This document shows, one piece after another, positions 1 to 11,285 of a stretch of DNA of 64,000 bases; position 1 is the first letter of the stretch, and each line of letters begins with the position of its first letter. The translations under genes and the position numbers were made by a program. The stretch is from Strigops habroptila (Eukaryota > Chordata > Aves > Psittaciformes > Psittacidae). The notes beneath the pieces are model-generated. The model did no database searches, was not told the DNA's origin, and saw only the letters and a program-made list of their open reading frames with translations. The stretch covers positions 35,603,449 through 35,667,448 of the forward strand of contig NC_044302.2 of NCBI RefSeq assembly GCF_004027225.2, written 5' to 3'.

Positions 1-100
1 CTGAAATACTTTCTCAGCCTTTACCAATTTGAAATTAATGGGACACTCTGAGGCAAAGGTTGTTTCTAACTGTTCTGGAATATAGAGCAGCCACAAGTTC

Positions 101-232
101 TTTGTTCAAGGGCAGACTGGGGCTTTGAGCAACCCAGTCTAGTGGAAGGTGTCCCTGCCTATGACAGGGGGATTGGAATTAGATGATCTTTAAGGTCCCT
201 TCCAACCCAAACCATTCTGTGATTCTGTGATT
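101..232 (+). mobile_element. CR1 LINE 3' end fragment
   Basis: This is the last ~130 bp of a chicken-repeat-1 type LINE in plus orientation. It shows the usual order: a segment matching the end of ORF2, the 'gtgtccctgcc' block, 'gatctttaaggtcccttcca', and a tail of two ATTCTGTG-type octamers. It is severely 5'-truncated, as is normal for CR1, and has no coding capacity. Confidence 0.9.
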
Positions 233-1246
233 GAACAGTAGATTTGTGTTTCATGAATCTGCCTGGCCTCTTTTGAATCCATCTACATTTTTGGCAGGGA
301 GTCCCACAGCTTACCTGCTTACAGCTACCTCCTCTTGCTTGCTTTGAGGCTGGCTGCTTGCTAACTCTGTTTTATTCCCCTTAGTTCTTTCACTGAAAAA
401 AACAGCAAACAACTAAACCTTATCCACCCTGGGTTCCCTACCCCGTCTCTTGATATTCTAGGTCTTTAGTTTGGGTAAAATTGAAAAGGAAGCAGTTGCA
501 CAGATGACCTTGTAGTGGTCATTCTACATAAGCAATGTAGATATAGGTATGTATAAACGCTGAGCGGTTAGGCACTCATTTAGAAAATCAAAAATAATTT
601 TTATATGACTTCGTGTTTTGAATGCTTTGATAAACAACCATGAAGGCTGATGATTTCTTGAGTTGTAGGCATCTTGGGATAGCTGTAAACATCAGAGAGT
701 AAGTTACTGGCTGCATCATCCTCCTAGTTAGCTTGCAGATTATTAATCTTGAAAGAAAACACAGGCAAACCTTTTGGAATCCCTACCCTGACTTTAAAGT
801 GTATATAAAAAAAATAAAATTCACAAAGCAGCAAATGAGAGACAAACTGCAGGTAAAAAATTGTTATTTTCAGATACTTCATAAATTAACAAATACTTAC
901 CCTGGAATAAAATAAAAATGCTCACTCAGAATGAATCCTAACCTTAACTTTAACACTAACCATATCCCTAACCCAGCATTTTGTTAGTAATATGGCCTAG
1001 CTTGTCAGACTCCAAAATCTCCATTTAATTGCAGGGAAGAACATTTCACAATAACATTGGTTTTCCTTGGAAGTTTCATAGTAAACAATGCTTTGGATGA
1101 GATCTGGCCCAAGAGGACAGGTCTTCAAGTTGTGTAGACCCTGTAAAAGATGGAGGCTGTGCTTTTGTAGGTTCTTTGCAGTGTATGGAGCCATGGGCAG
1201 TAATGGTGGACAGTCCCATTTGGGATGTCATGATCAAAGGGTGAGG
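233..1246. other. Gene-free upstream flank
   Basis: No gene or full repeat is recognised in this AT-rich stretch. The one patterned segment is 936-974, a run of CCTAAC/CTTAAC/CCCTAAC-like hexamers that resembles degenerate telomeric repeat. The open frames here are short and look like chance. Confidence 0.6.
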
Positions 1247-1328
1247 CATGCCTGCCCATGGCAGGGGCATTGGAGCTAAGTGATCTTAAGTCCTTTCCAA
1301 TTCTAACTATTCTATGATTCTGTGATTC
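1247..1328 (+). mobile_element. CR1 LINE 3' tail, very short
   Basis: This 80-bp relic holds the CR1 3' block 'tgcctgcccatggcagggg', a diverged 'gatcttaagtcctttccaa' and a two-unit ATTCTATG/ATTCTGTG tail. It has plus orientation, extreme 5' truncation and higher divergence than the other copies. Confidence 0.85.
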
Positions 1329-4300
1329 TCTCCTTCACTGTAGATGAGTTAGCTGGCAGCTGGTGAAGCATGTTTGACCATGGACTGTTAACTCAGAGCA
1401 CTCATGTTGCAAAATATGACCTGTGTTTAACACTTAAACAGGTAGAAAAATCACTGGGACTATAGTTTATTGTATTCTCTCTTTTGCACACATGTTTAAA
1501 TATTTTTATTATTTAATGGGATCACTTCCAGTATTTGAGAACCCAGTGACTTCTCTGGGACTCTGTACAAAACTTAAAAAGCATATTAAATCTTAATGTT
1601 CGAGTGCTGTAAAGAGAATGCTGGGTATTGATAAATTATATGTGACGTTTATTATGCTAGATTCTCTGTTGTCCCAGAGCTAATGGAAATTACACAGTAT
1701 GGCCTGTATTTGTTCCCATTAATGGTACTTGTTCTCTGTAGCACTTCAGGCTGCTCTCATCTGGTCTTTTTATCCATATAGCAGTTTGAATTGCCTAAAG
1801 TCTTTCTAATTCCCATGGTCAGTCCCGCTCCTGTAAGGACAAATACATTAGGCAGAGGCCACAAGAAGGAGCAAAGTTGAAAGAAGTTAAAAACTTGCAG
1901 TTAAGGCTGGGGTTGTGGAAAATCAGAATTTTCTTGTGTTGCAAGCAAAACTGGAACAGAAAGTTGAAAGCTCTGTTCTCAGATCTGCCACCACCTCTCA
2001 GTGCTTATAAATAAATCAGTAATGTATTCTTGAGTTCCTTCATCAATGAAGCAATGCTCAGTGTGTTACTATTACCAGGAATTTAAGAGAATTTTTAAAA
2101 AATGAGCAAAACAAAGTGGCAGACTGGAAGGTAACATCCTGCTCAACATGCAAATATTACTTTAGCGCCTAAAGGTTGTGACCTGATCTGTGCCGAAGTA
2201 TCATATTGTGCTTATACATGTCTTGTTAGAACAGCTTCATTTAGCTCTCACAAAATCTTTCCAGCAGTTGGCCTCCCATAGCTGTCAGAATGATTGAGTA
2301 ATTTGGATGCCTTCCAAGGCTTCTTCTTTTCCCAGTAACCTACATTGTTTCAGATTGAGTGGAGGAAAACATTTGCCAGGAATTTCTGTTACAGGAATTG
2401 GTAGAAACATCACTGTACCTGCCTCAAACCAGACAAGCAAACGTTTTGCTACAAATTTATATTGGCAGCTCTTGATCATAAGTGTCAAATTCGGGCATAT
2501 TAAGATTCCTGAACAATTTTAATGTTTGGCCTTTTCCATTATGGACAATGAAATAATCTTCTCATGGCAGGTGGTTAAAAGACTGCCATCCCATGTGTGT
2601 GGGCAGAACATGAAAGACTATTAAAATTCTATACAGATGTAACAAGGGAATATTGGTGGCTGGCCCTGTATGGTGAATGGGGGAGCTACCATCCTTGTGG
2701 TGAGTGAGTGTTGAAAGAAGATGTCTACAAGTAGAACTGCACTGAAAGTACTTTGATCAGTAGAAATCTAGTGTTAAAAAATCATATGCAGTTCCTAAGG
2801 CATCTGCTAAAATGGCTCTGTAAGCTCCTCTCCTTGTCACACAGGGTAGCAGGTAGCAATCCTACCACTTCATCTGTCCTGAAGGTCCTAGGCCTAGGGT
2901 AGCCTGCTGTCATGCTACCCACTTCTCCTTTGCATTTGGAACTTCTGATGATTAACACAAGCTCTTGTTGTATATTTGCCCACAGCACTGAATCTCTGTG
3001 CAGTCTCCTCCATCCAGTCCAGCAGACCATCAGGGGCAAAAGTCACTCACTTCAGTATAGATGTGGTCTGTTTTTTCAGGACCAATTTCTTAATCTTAAA
3101 AAAATCCAGACATTCTTCCACTATTGTAAGCATCATCATGCTTTAAGAATTATATTTTTATTATACTTTATAGCTATGTGAAAGAATTGATTATCTTGCA
3201 AAAGCTAATGAGTTCACCGTTGCTGAGATACTGTCTGAGAAAGAAAAGGAAAATCTGATCTAGGATATACAGAGAGCTGGATGCAGGCATCATCTGTGAT
3301 ACTGAATGCAAAAAAAGCTACTTGCTCATGAAGCTGGTTTTAAAAAATGACTTATTAATAGTAATAGGAGGAGAAAGTCTGTAGTGCTTGAACAAAAACA
3401 CATGGTCTCTTTATCAGCCCACTTCATGCTTGGATACCTAATCCAAGACCCACCAGTCAACAGCTAATTGCCATTCATTTCAGTAGGAGGTAGTAGAGGA
3501 AGGTAAGGTGCGTTCATCTCCCCAGTGAAGGCTCTTGAGATTTAAAAAACAACTGTTGATTTTTTTTCATTATTCTTGCATTCAAGATGTTAACTTTTCC
3601 ATTTTTTTCTCACATAAATGTCACTCACAACCATAAAAAATTATGATTTCTTTTCTTTTTTTTTTTTTTTTTCATTTTTGAAATTGACAGTTGAATTTGG
3701 ATGCAGTCCAGTGGCAGCTTCTGGGGCTGTAGGGAAAAGTTGAAATATCACAGAAGTCAATTCTGCTGGTAATGACAAGTTTGTGTTCCTAGTCAGTTCT
3801 TAATAATGCTCTGCATGCTATCTGAAATGTGTTAGCTGATTCTTATTGTGTGTTCACATAAAATCTGTCCTGGATTTTTTTTTAAACTGGGGACGAGCAT
3901 CACCCATTTAAAGTCTTTGGATCTTCAGAAGAAGAGAACCTCACCAGCAGCAAGACAGTAAAGATTTGCAGCTGTGTTAATTCATATTGTTTTCTACCTT
4001 TATCTGTTTTAGACAAGAAGACATTTTCAGCAACTCTGCTATCTCATGGTCTGAAATAATTTTTGGTAATTTCACATGGTACTTTGTTTGACCGTTGTTG
4101 GAAATAAAATTATGTGCTAGCTAATGCTGTTATAAAAGGAGTGTGTGCTGTATCAGTAATAGCAATGATGTGAGCTCTAAGTGTGAGTATTACAGTTTTT
4201 TAGGGAGTTAAGGAGGCTTTAGATGCAAAAATGTAAATTCGTTGAAGACTGCCAGATTTTAATGATAAACCATATGTGATAAATTGATCAGGAAACTCTG

Positions 4301-5697
4301 ATGGGGAACAGGGGAAAAAAAAGATAAATGTTTGATAGCATCTAACTGGTGGTACTCTCCTTACATTGCCAGGAGGCAACAGATATTTTTGACCTGCCAT
4401 TTAATGACCTGCCAAAATGAGATACTGTTTGAAGATAATTTTGTAACTGACATGTATCCGTTAGTTTCCTTCTGCTTTCATCTGCTAGTTTGCATTATGG
4501 TTATAAAACTCTTGGATATATTGTAAGCAGTTTAAGAGCAAGTTGGGGAGACTGGTATGGGAAGCATACTCTAACCCACTGGAGTCTGGAAGCCTGAGAA
4601 GTTTAGATTTGGTTTGCTGTGGTGTCTGCTATGTTTCCCCTATAAGGCCCCCAACAAATATTTCTCTCCTACTCCAGGAAGCATCACAGGGAGCAGTTTC
4701 AGTGCCTACGTCCATCCACCACCTCTCTCTTCTCCAGTGAAAATGCCCACAGAATATATTTCATCACTTCTGTGTTGGACTGCAGAGAAAAAGAATCGTC
4801 TGGTATTGATGTGCTGAATACAACAGACTAAATTTGGCATCGTTGAGCAGGACTCCTTAATTTCAATAATAAATATAAATGACTCAGCTCCAGAAGCAAC
4901 TTTTTATTTGTCAGGTGGTTATTCTTTTCATGGAAAAATTGAACCTGCCTGTACTTCAAGTATGTGAACTATTGCTGATCATTGATAGATATATTTTAAT
5001 GAATTAGACTACTATGAAGTAATAAAATCTTGCCATGGAGAACATCTATCTAGTAAATGTACAATAAGTTGTAAGGCCAGCCCCTGGAGTCTTTCTTCAC
5101 TGAAATTTACGTGAGCTCCTGCTGCTGCTGTACTGTTTAAGGGTTCACAGGGCTTTAAAATTTTGAAAAATTCAGTACGTAAACATGATTGAGGCAGAAA
5201 ATTGTAATACGTATAGATGACTCAGGCAAAATGCCTTTTTGTTTATTTGGCTTCTGTTTTTTTTAAATATATGCGTATATGATCCTTTGTCCACTTTTTT
5301 TTTTTATCTAAGAAAACATGGCAGAGACTGCTGGTTGTGGGTGACACCTCCTGTAGACTATAAAAAGAAGCGTTCAGTTTGTGTAGCTGCTGTTTAAAAC
5401 AATTTGCATTCTTCAGGAAGTTGATGGGGGAGGATGGATGATCCAGTGGCATGGAACTTATGATATTCCTTTAAAATTTTAAAATTTTGCTATTGGGTGT
5501 AAAAAAAAAAAAATAAAAGTTTGTATTCACCAATCCTTTTAGCCTTTGACTTTGTTCAGCAAGATGTTCACATGTGCTTAAGTTCCAGTAAAATCAATGG
5601 CATGAATTGAAGCCAATTTTTTATACTTTGCTAAATAAAGATACTAGATCTAGAGCAAGAGCCTGTTTTCCAGGATAAGTATGCAGTGGAAGTGAAC
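1329..5697. other. Gene-free upstream flank
   Basis: AT-rich DNA with no recognised gene. It includes a 17-T run at 3656-3672, an A-run near 5503-5515 and a perfect 12-bp palindrome at 2887-2898. The open frames of up to 89 codons are not coding-like. Confidence 0.6.
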
Positions 5698-6131
5698 TGG
5701 AGCTGAAAAGCCATATGAAGATGGGCTAAGAAAGTTGGTGCTGTTCAGACTGGAGAAGTGAAGCTGCGTGGAGACCTCACAGCAGCCTTCCAGTATCTGA
5801 AGGGGGCCTACAAGGATGCCAGAGAGGAACTCTTCATCAGGGACTGCAGTGACAGGACAAGGCCTGATGGGTTCAAACTTAAACAGGGGAAGTTCAGGTT
5901 AGGCATAAAGAAGAAGTTCTTTACTGTGAGGGTGATGAGGCACTGGAACAGGTTGCCCAAAGAAGTAGTAAATGCTCCATTCTTGACAGTGTTCAGGCGA
6001 GGTTGGAGAGAGCCTTGGGTGACATGCTCTAGTGAGAGGTGTCCCTGCCCATGGCAGGGAGGTTGGAATTAGACAGTCTTAAGGTCCTTTCGAACCCAAA
6101 CCATTCTATGACTCTATGATTCTATGATTCT
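5698..6131 (+). mobile_element. CR1 LINE fragment with ORF2 C-terminus
   Basis: A 434-bp plus-strand CR1 3' end. Positions 5758-6072 translate to the carboxyl end of CR1 ORF2 (reverse-transcriptase protein), including the blocks [17 protein letters not shown] and HWNRLPKEVV. The noncoding 3' segment and three ATTCTATG-type octamers follow. The frame is open for 104 codons but lacks all catalytic reverse-transcriptase motifs and runs past the usual ORF2 stop, so it is a dead copy. Confidence 0.95.
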
Positions 6132-6932
6132 TGGTGTGGTACATGCTAATTAGGTAGTTATAGTCGCTCAGCAGGAATTGAAGCACCTGATTGCCTGTTC
6201 CTGCATTAAAAATTTTAAAGAACCATTTCTGGGGAGAACAGATCTTGATAAAATTACCTTTGATTATGAGGGAGGGGATCTGATAGCACAGGTGTACTCT
6301 CACAGTGCATGGATTGGGTCATGATACAAATTCAGCTGAAACCAGTTCATACAGTTTCAGCAGATTAGTACAGTCTTCTGCGCTGCCCTCACGAAACTGA
6401 AAGCAGATAAGCTTGTTTACAAGAACTGGCCACATGCACACTGGCCAAACTGTCTGGTTTATAAGCACAGATTTATGAAATTGTGCATGGTCTGTGTGGC
6501 TACCATCAACACATGCCATTTTGGTGTTAGTCCATGGCAACAAATTGCACTGATGTGAGTGGGACCAGGCATTCAGCCTCCTGCTTGCCTGTCTCACACA
6601 GAGACATGTCAAATATAGGGTGTTTAAGAAGTGCTCTTGGTCTATGCTCTGTTCTACATTGCTAGGCTGGCTGTCATTCTGCTTTTCTTCATTCTGCTTT
6701 TCTTGTTTGTCGCCTTTGGCAGTCTTTTTTAGATGCAACAATGTAGTAGAAAATTCATATTTTTGCTGAGGGAGTGATTATTGGGTTCAGTTAGAGAAAA
6801 AAGATTTTTGCTCTGAAAATCTATAATTACTCTTGTATCAGTGGTATAACCTTTATCCTTGAAAATATGTATGTTGTAGTGGAGTTCTAGAGGAAAAGCC
6901 CTTCCTCAAATGGTCTTAAATCAGGAGCTGGC

Positions 6933-7015
6933 CTTTGGTTTTGGTGTGGGGTTTTTTTGTTTTGGTTTTTTGGTGGGGGTTTTTTTTTGTATGTGGGTTG
7001 TGTTTCTTTTTTTTA
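6933..7015 (+). repeat. G/T-rich tract (TTTGG-like)
   Basis: About 80 bp made almost only of T and G on the plus strand, with four G-runs (GGGG, GGGGG, GGG, GG) split by T-runs. The composition is low-complexity and shared with other tracts in this window. Confidence 0.8.
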
Positions 7016-9068
7016 ATTGAGAAAAAAGTTTGGGTTGAAATTGTTGGGTTTTGCCAAGATGTAACAATAATAGAGTTCTGCGGAAGTGTGTCATTCTAGG
7101 TGTATAAACTGGCATGTTCTACAAAAATACTATGTTTCTTGACAAATTGCTGAGGATTTACCAATCTGATAATTGTACAAGAAGAAGGATAGATTCTTTA
7201 TGAGAAGCTGATCATAAGCACCACATGTACTTTTAAATCTGTATCTTAAACTTGCCTACTGGCATGGTCCAGTTACATTTAGAATAAAGACAGTCTTACA
7301 TGTCCTCCTTGGTGATCTGTTATTCTTCAGACCTACATTCACAGCTTTGTTTTAAACATTTTACACACATCACAGCAACTTTCATAGGAAAATTGTGGTT
7401 TTGTTAGGTTATATAGAGGAAGCCAAGGTGTAAGTTTGGAGGTTTGAGAAAAGCAACCCATATAGAATTGACTGAATAGCTGAAAGCCAAGGATATCCTG
7501 AATTTCAGTATACTATTTGCCTAGCTTTCCCTTCTAACAGCAGGTTGACTGATGTGGCCTCCAAGTTCACTTAATTTTATTGGTTTTCTAGAATCCCTGT
7601 TCCTGTCAGTAAAAAGCTGTTAGCCAAAATGCATGCAAGGTACTAAAGAAATCTTTTTTGGTGAAAAAGCTGCACAAAATACATAAAGGATACAGGCAAG
7701 AGATATTAGGAATAGTTATACTGGCAGTTAAACTCTCTTCACTACTGTGCCTGAAAGTGTTAAGCATGACTTGGGCAAATCTTTCACTTTTTCTTATTTT
7801 TATTTGTCATTAGCACCTTTTTAACTATGAAATTGTTTTTCCTCTGGTGAAGCATCAGGGTCTGAGGTAATGCTATTGAAGATTGTTACAAGGAGATATA
7901 TGCAATTGAGGTGTTGACTTTTGAAAGCAAAGATTCTCACTGGTGTCAGTGGATTTTGGATGTGCCTGTAAGAGTTTCAAACTTTGGCTCAGCCATATAG
8001 CACAACTTTAGGAGCAGAGGAAGGCTAAGTAATGGATCAAGATATAGATGACCTGTGTAGTTTCCCAAGTATTAAATCAGTCTTTTAATAGCTGTAGGTC
8101 TATTGCAAAATATAATATTTGGGGTGTAGTATCCAGTTCACTCAGCCCTTCTCATGACAAGGTACCAGCCTAGCTGCGTTGCTCTTAAACTCTACATCTC
8201 ATCACTCCTGGAAAGTCTTCACACCTTTAGAGGACTTAAACTCATGTTTCCTTTCATTATTTCCACTTGTCTGAATGTTGCAGTGGTTGATGTAGGCTTT
8301 CTTGGTCTCCCTTCTCATGACCTGCTAAACAGTTTTCCTACTGGCATCCCACCAGGGAAGAGTTACCCAAGAAAATGGCTGTGAGTGCTACCAAAAAGCA
8401 TGCTAGGTTTTGCCATGTTAAGCTGCATGACTCTGAAAGATGTAAAAAGCCATAGCCAAGATAAATGTGCCAAACAGATGGTCCTTCACTTTCCCATCTT
8501 TTAAGCTCTACATTGCCGGGAGTAAGGTTTCTTTTTGTTGCCTGTGCTGCTTGTCTGTTGTAGAACTGTGGACTTTCTTAATCAACACCTTCTCCACAGA
8601 AAAAAAGCCTCAGTGGGAACACAGTGTGCTCTTTGAGCTAAACTCAGTAAATAATTTTGTAGGAAAAAAAAAAATGCTGGAAACAATCAAAAGTTTTATC
8701 TAGGTACTTTGGAAGTTCAACATTTTGCTTCAAAACTAACTTCTTGTTATGAAAGTTGTATTGAAAAAGATAACCAGAACTGAGTCAAATGATATATTTT
8801 GATTACTTGAAATAAATAACTTGCATTTTATCACAAGAACCAAAAATACTGATTTCAAATTCCCTTGAATAAGTTTGTGTGGGATTTGGCCAACCAGCCA
8901 GGAACTCTTTTGCAGAGTGAGTCTCAAGACAAAGAGCAAACACACACACTGGCTTCACCCTGGTGAAGGGTAAAGAGACTCTTTGTTGTTTTCTCTCATT
9001 TCATATTGAAAGCGCTTCTTTCCAAATACAGTCAGCAAAACATAATGAGCTCTGCTATTCCCCAGCTC

Positions 9069-9098
9069 ATGTGAGCTATCACTTTAGATAGCTCACAT
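9069..9098. repeat. Perfect 12-bp inverted repeat, 6-nt loop
   Basis: The left arm ATGTGAGCTATC (9069-9080), the loop ACTTTA (9081-9086) and the exact reverse complement GATAGCTCACAT (9087-9098) would form a perfect stem-loop. No flanking gene or transposon ends were found, so its role is unknown. Confidence 0.9.
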
Positions 9099-10154
9099 TT
9101 CCTTCCCCATATGAGTTAAGACGCTTATCTACATAACTGCTGACATTTTGTAACAGTGTCTTCTACAACTCCTAGAAAAATGAGAAAGTGGCAAATAAAA
9201 TGGAAGCAGTCTCTGTGATTATTTTCTGGAAACTTTGAGTAGAAAATGGCAAGCTTAGCTGGTTAGCAGATAAATACAGCATTACCAGTGCGCCTCACAT
9301 GCGGTGCTGAAAAAAACCCATCCTTTTCCAAATCAGTTTTACAACTGCTGACACTGGAAGGGAATTGGTGGCTGGCCAGGTATTTCTTTCACTTACATTT
9401 GCTAATATGCTTGCACTTCATTGGCATTGCATAAGTGTAAACAAAACCAACATTAATTTCTGATGTATTATTAAATCATACCCCTATACAAAAAATACAG
9501 TATCAGAACTCTCTATCTAGGAGGCAGGAGGCAAGAAGCATTGAGAAACATGCAGCAAGAATAGCCTGGAGACAGCTTAATATTTTAGGTTGTTTGTTTC
9601 CATGTACTGGTGAGTTTAATATTTAATTCCTGCACAGGAGCTTTATGGAAGAAGGGGGAATTTGTAAGTACAAAAGCTTTCTGTACACCTACAGTAATTA
9701 CATGCAGATCAGCATTCAAATTATGTTTTTACATACACATATCCTGTCATTTACTCTTGTAGATGCTGAAGGATCATTTATGTTTTCTGGGTGAGCTCAG
9801 CTTTACCATAAAGACTGGCCCAATGCAGCTTTATTTTTTTAAATTTGAACATTAGTGAATATTTAAGCAAAGATTTGACAGATTCATTTTAACAACATAC
9901 TGATGTGTGATTGTAGCATTTTGATTTAGTGACGAGTTCTTCACTGAATTCAATGTTCAGTATTTCACTGCTTGCATTTCTGTTCAGATTAAAAAGAAAA
10001 AGAAATAAGAAATACTAGTTGAGGAAATCAGAATCTCCTTAATCATGAGTCTAAAATTTTTAATGCCAACAACTGAGTAAGAAATAAACAAGAAAAACCG
10101 TTCACATAAGCGATGAAACTGTTCTGTTTTTTGCTTTGCTTTTGATTATAGTAT

Positions 10155-11285
10155 TTGGCCTCCATGGCAAGGTTTTGGTAGTGAGGGGGCTGCTGGGGTG
10201 GCTTCTGTGAGAAGATGCTGGAAGCTTGCCCTGTATCTATGTATATATGTACCTATGGTGGAGCCAGTGCCAGCTGGCAACAAACCAGATCCGCCACTGA
10301 TCAAGGCTGAGCCCATCAGTGATGGTGTTGTCTCCTCTGGGGTAACTTATTTGAGCAAGTGGAAAAAAACTGCTTCACAACAGCAACTGGAGAGAGGAGT
10401 GCAAATACATGGGATCAACACCCCTGCAGACACCCAGGTCAGTGCAGGAGGAGAGGGGTAGGTGCTCCAGGCACTGGAGCAGAGGTTCTCCTGCAGCCGT
10501 GGTGCAGCCCATGGTAAAGCAGCTGTGCCCCTGCAGCCCAGGGAGATCCATGGTGGAGCAGATTCCACCTGCACCGCTTGTGGAGGACCCCATGCTGGAA
10601 CAGGGGGATGCCCGAAAGAGGCTGTGACCCCGTGGGAAACCCGCTCTGCAGCAGGTTCCTGGCAGGAGCCGTGGCCCCGTGGAGAGAGGAGCCTGCGCTG
10701 GAGCAGGTTTGCTGCAGGACTGGTGACCCTGCAGGGACCCACGCTGGAGCAGCCTGTTCCTGAAGGGCTGCACCCCATGGAAGGGACCCAGCTGGAGCAG
10801 CCTGTGGAGAACTGTAATCCATGGGAAGGATTCATGTAGGAGAAGGCTGTGAAGGACTGTCTCCCATGGGAGGGACCCCACACTGAAGCAGGGGAAGAGT
10901 GTGAGGAGGAAGGGGCAGCAGAGACAGCGTGTGATGAACTGACTGCAATGACGAACTGACTGCCATTCCCTGTCCCTCTGTGCCACTGCAGGGGAGGAGG
11001 TAGAGAATATAAGACTAAAGTTGAGCCTGGGAAGAAGGGAGGGGTGAGGGGAAGGTGTTGTTAAGATTTGGTTTGATTTCTCACGTGATTTGATTGGTAA
11101 TAAATTAAACTAATTTCCCCAAGTTGAATCTGTCTTGCCCACCACAGTAACTGGTGAGTGATCTCTCCCTGCCCTTGTCTCGACCCACAAGCTTTTTATG
11201 GTATTTGCTCTCCCTGTCCAGCTGAGGAAGGGAGTGACAGAGCAGCTTTGGAGGGCTCCTTGTGCCAAGCCAGGGTCAACCTATC
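10155..11285 (+). mobile_element. Solo LTR of an avian endogenous retrovirus family
   Basis: This GC-richer ~1.1-kb block matches a common bird LTR family that I recognise from its order: 'catggcaaggttttggtag' near the start, repeated 'ctggagcag / ctgcagccc' modules through U3, a GATTTGATTGG box, an AATAAA signal at 11099-11104, and an end at the 'agccagggtcaacc' segment. No gag, pol or env coding and no second direct LTR lie beside it, so it is a solo LTR left by recombination. The overlapping open frames of up to 203 codons on both strands come from the repeated GC-rich modules and are not genes. The retroviral class and exact ends are uncertain. Confidence 0.8.
11099..11104 (+). promoter_or_regulatory. 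LTR polyadenylation signal AATAAA
   Basis: A canonical AATAAA sits about 185 bp from the LTR 3' end, in the segment conserved among copies of this LTR family. It could end transcripts entering from the left. Confidence 0.6.

Larger units (their letters stand above)
6132..10154. other. Gene-free upstream flank
   Basis: No assignable gene. It contains a G/T-rich tract at 6933-7015, a perfect hairpin at 9069-9098 and a 140-codon minus-strand open frame (6319-6741). That frame has no recognised domain and is within the length expected by chance in a window of this size. Confidence 0.55.

Noticed and set aside
10198..10986. Overlapping open frames of up to 203 codons on both strands
   Set aside because: All lie in the repeated GC-rich modules of the solo LTR and match no retroviral gag, pol or env protein.
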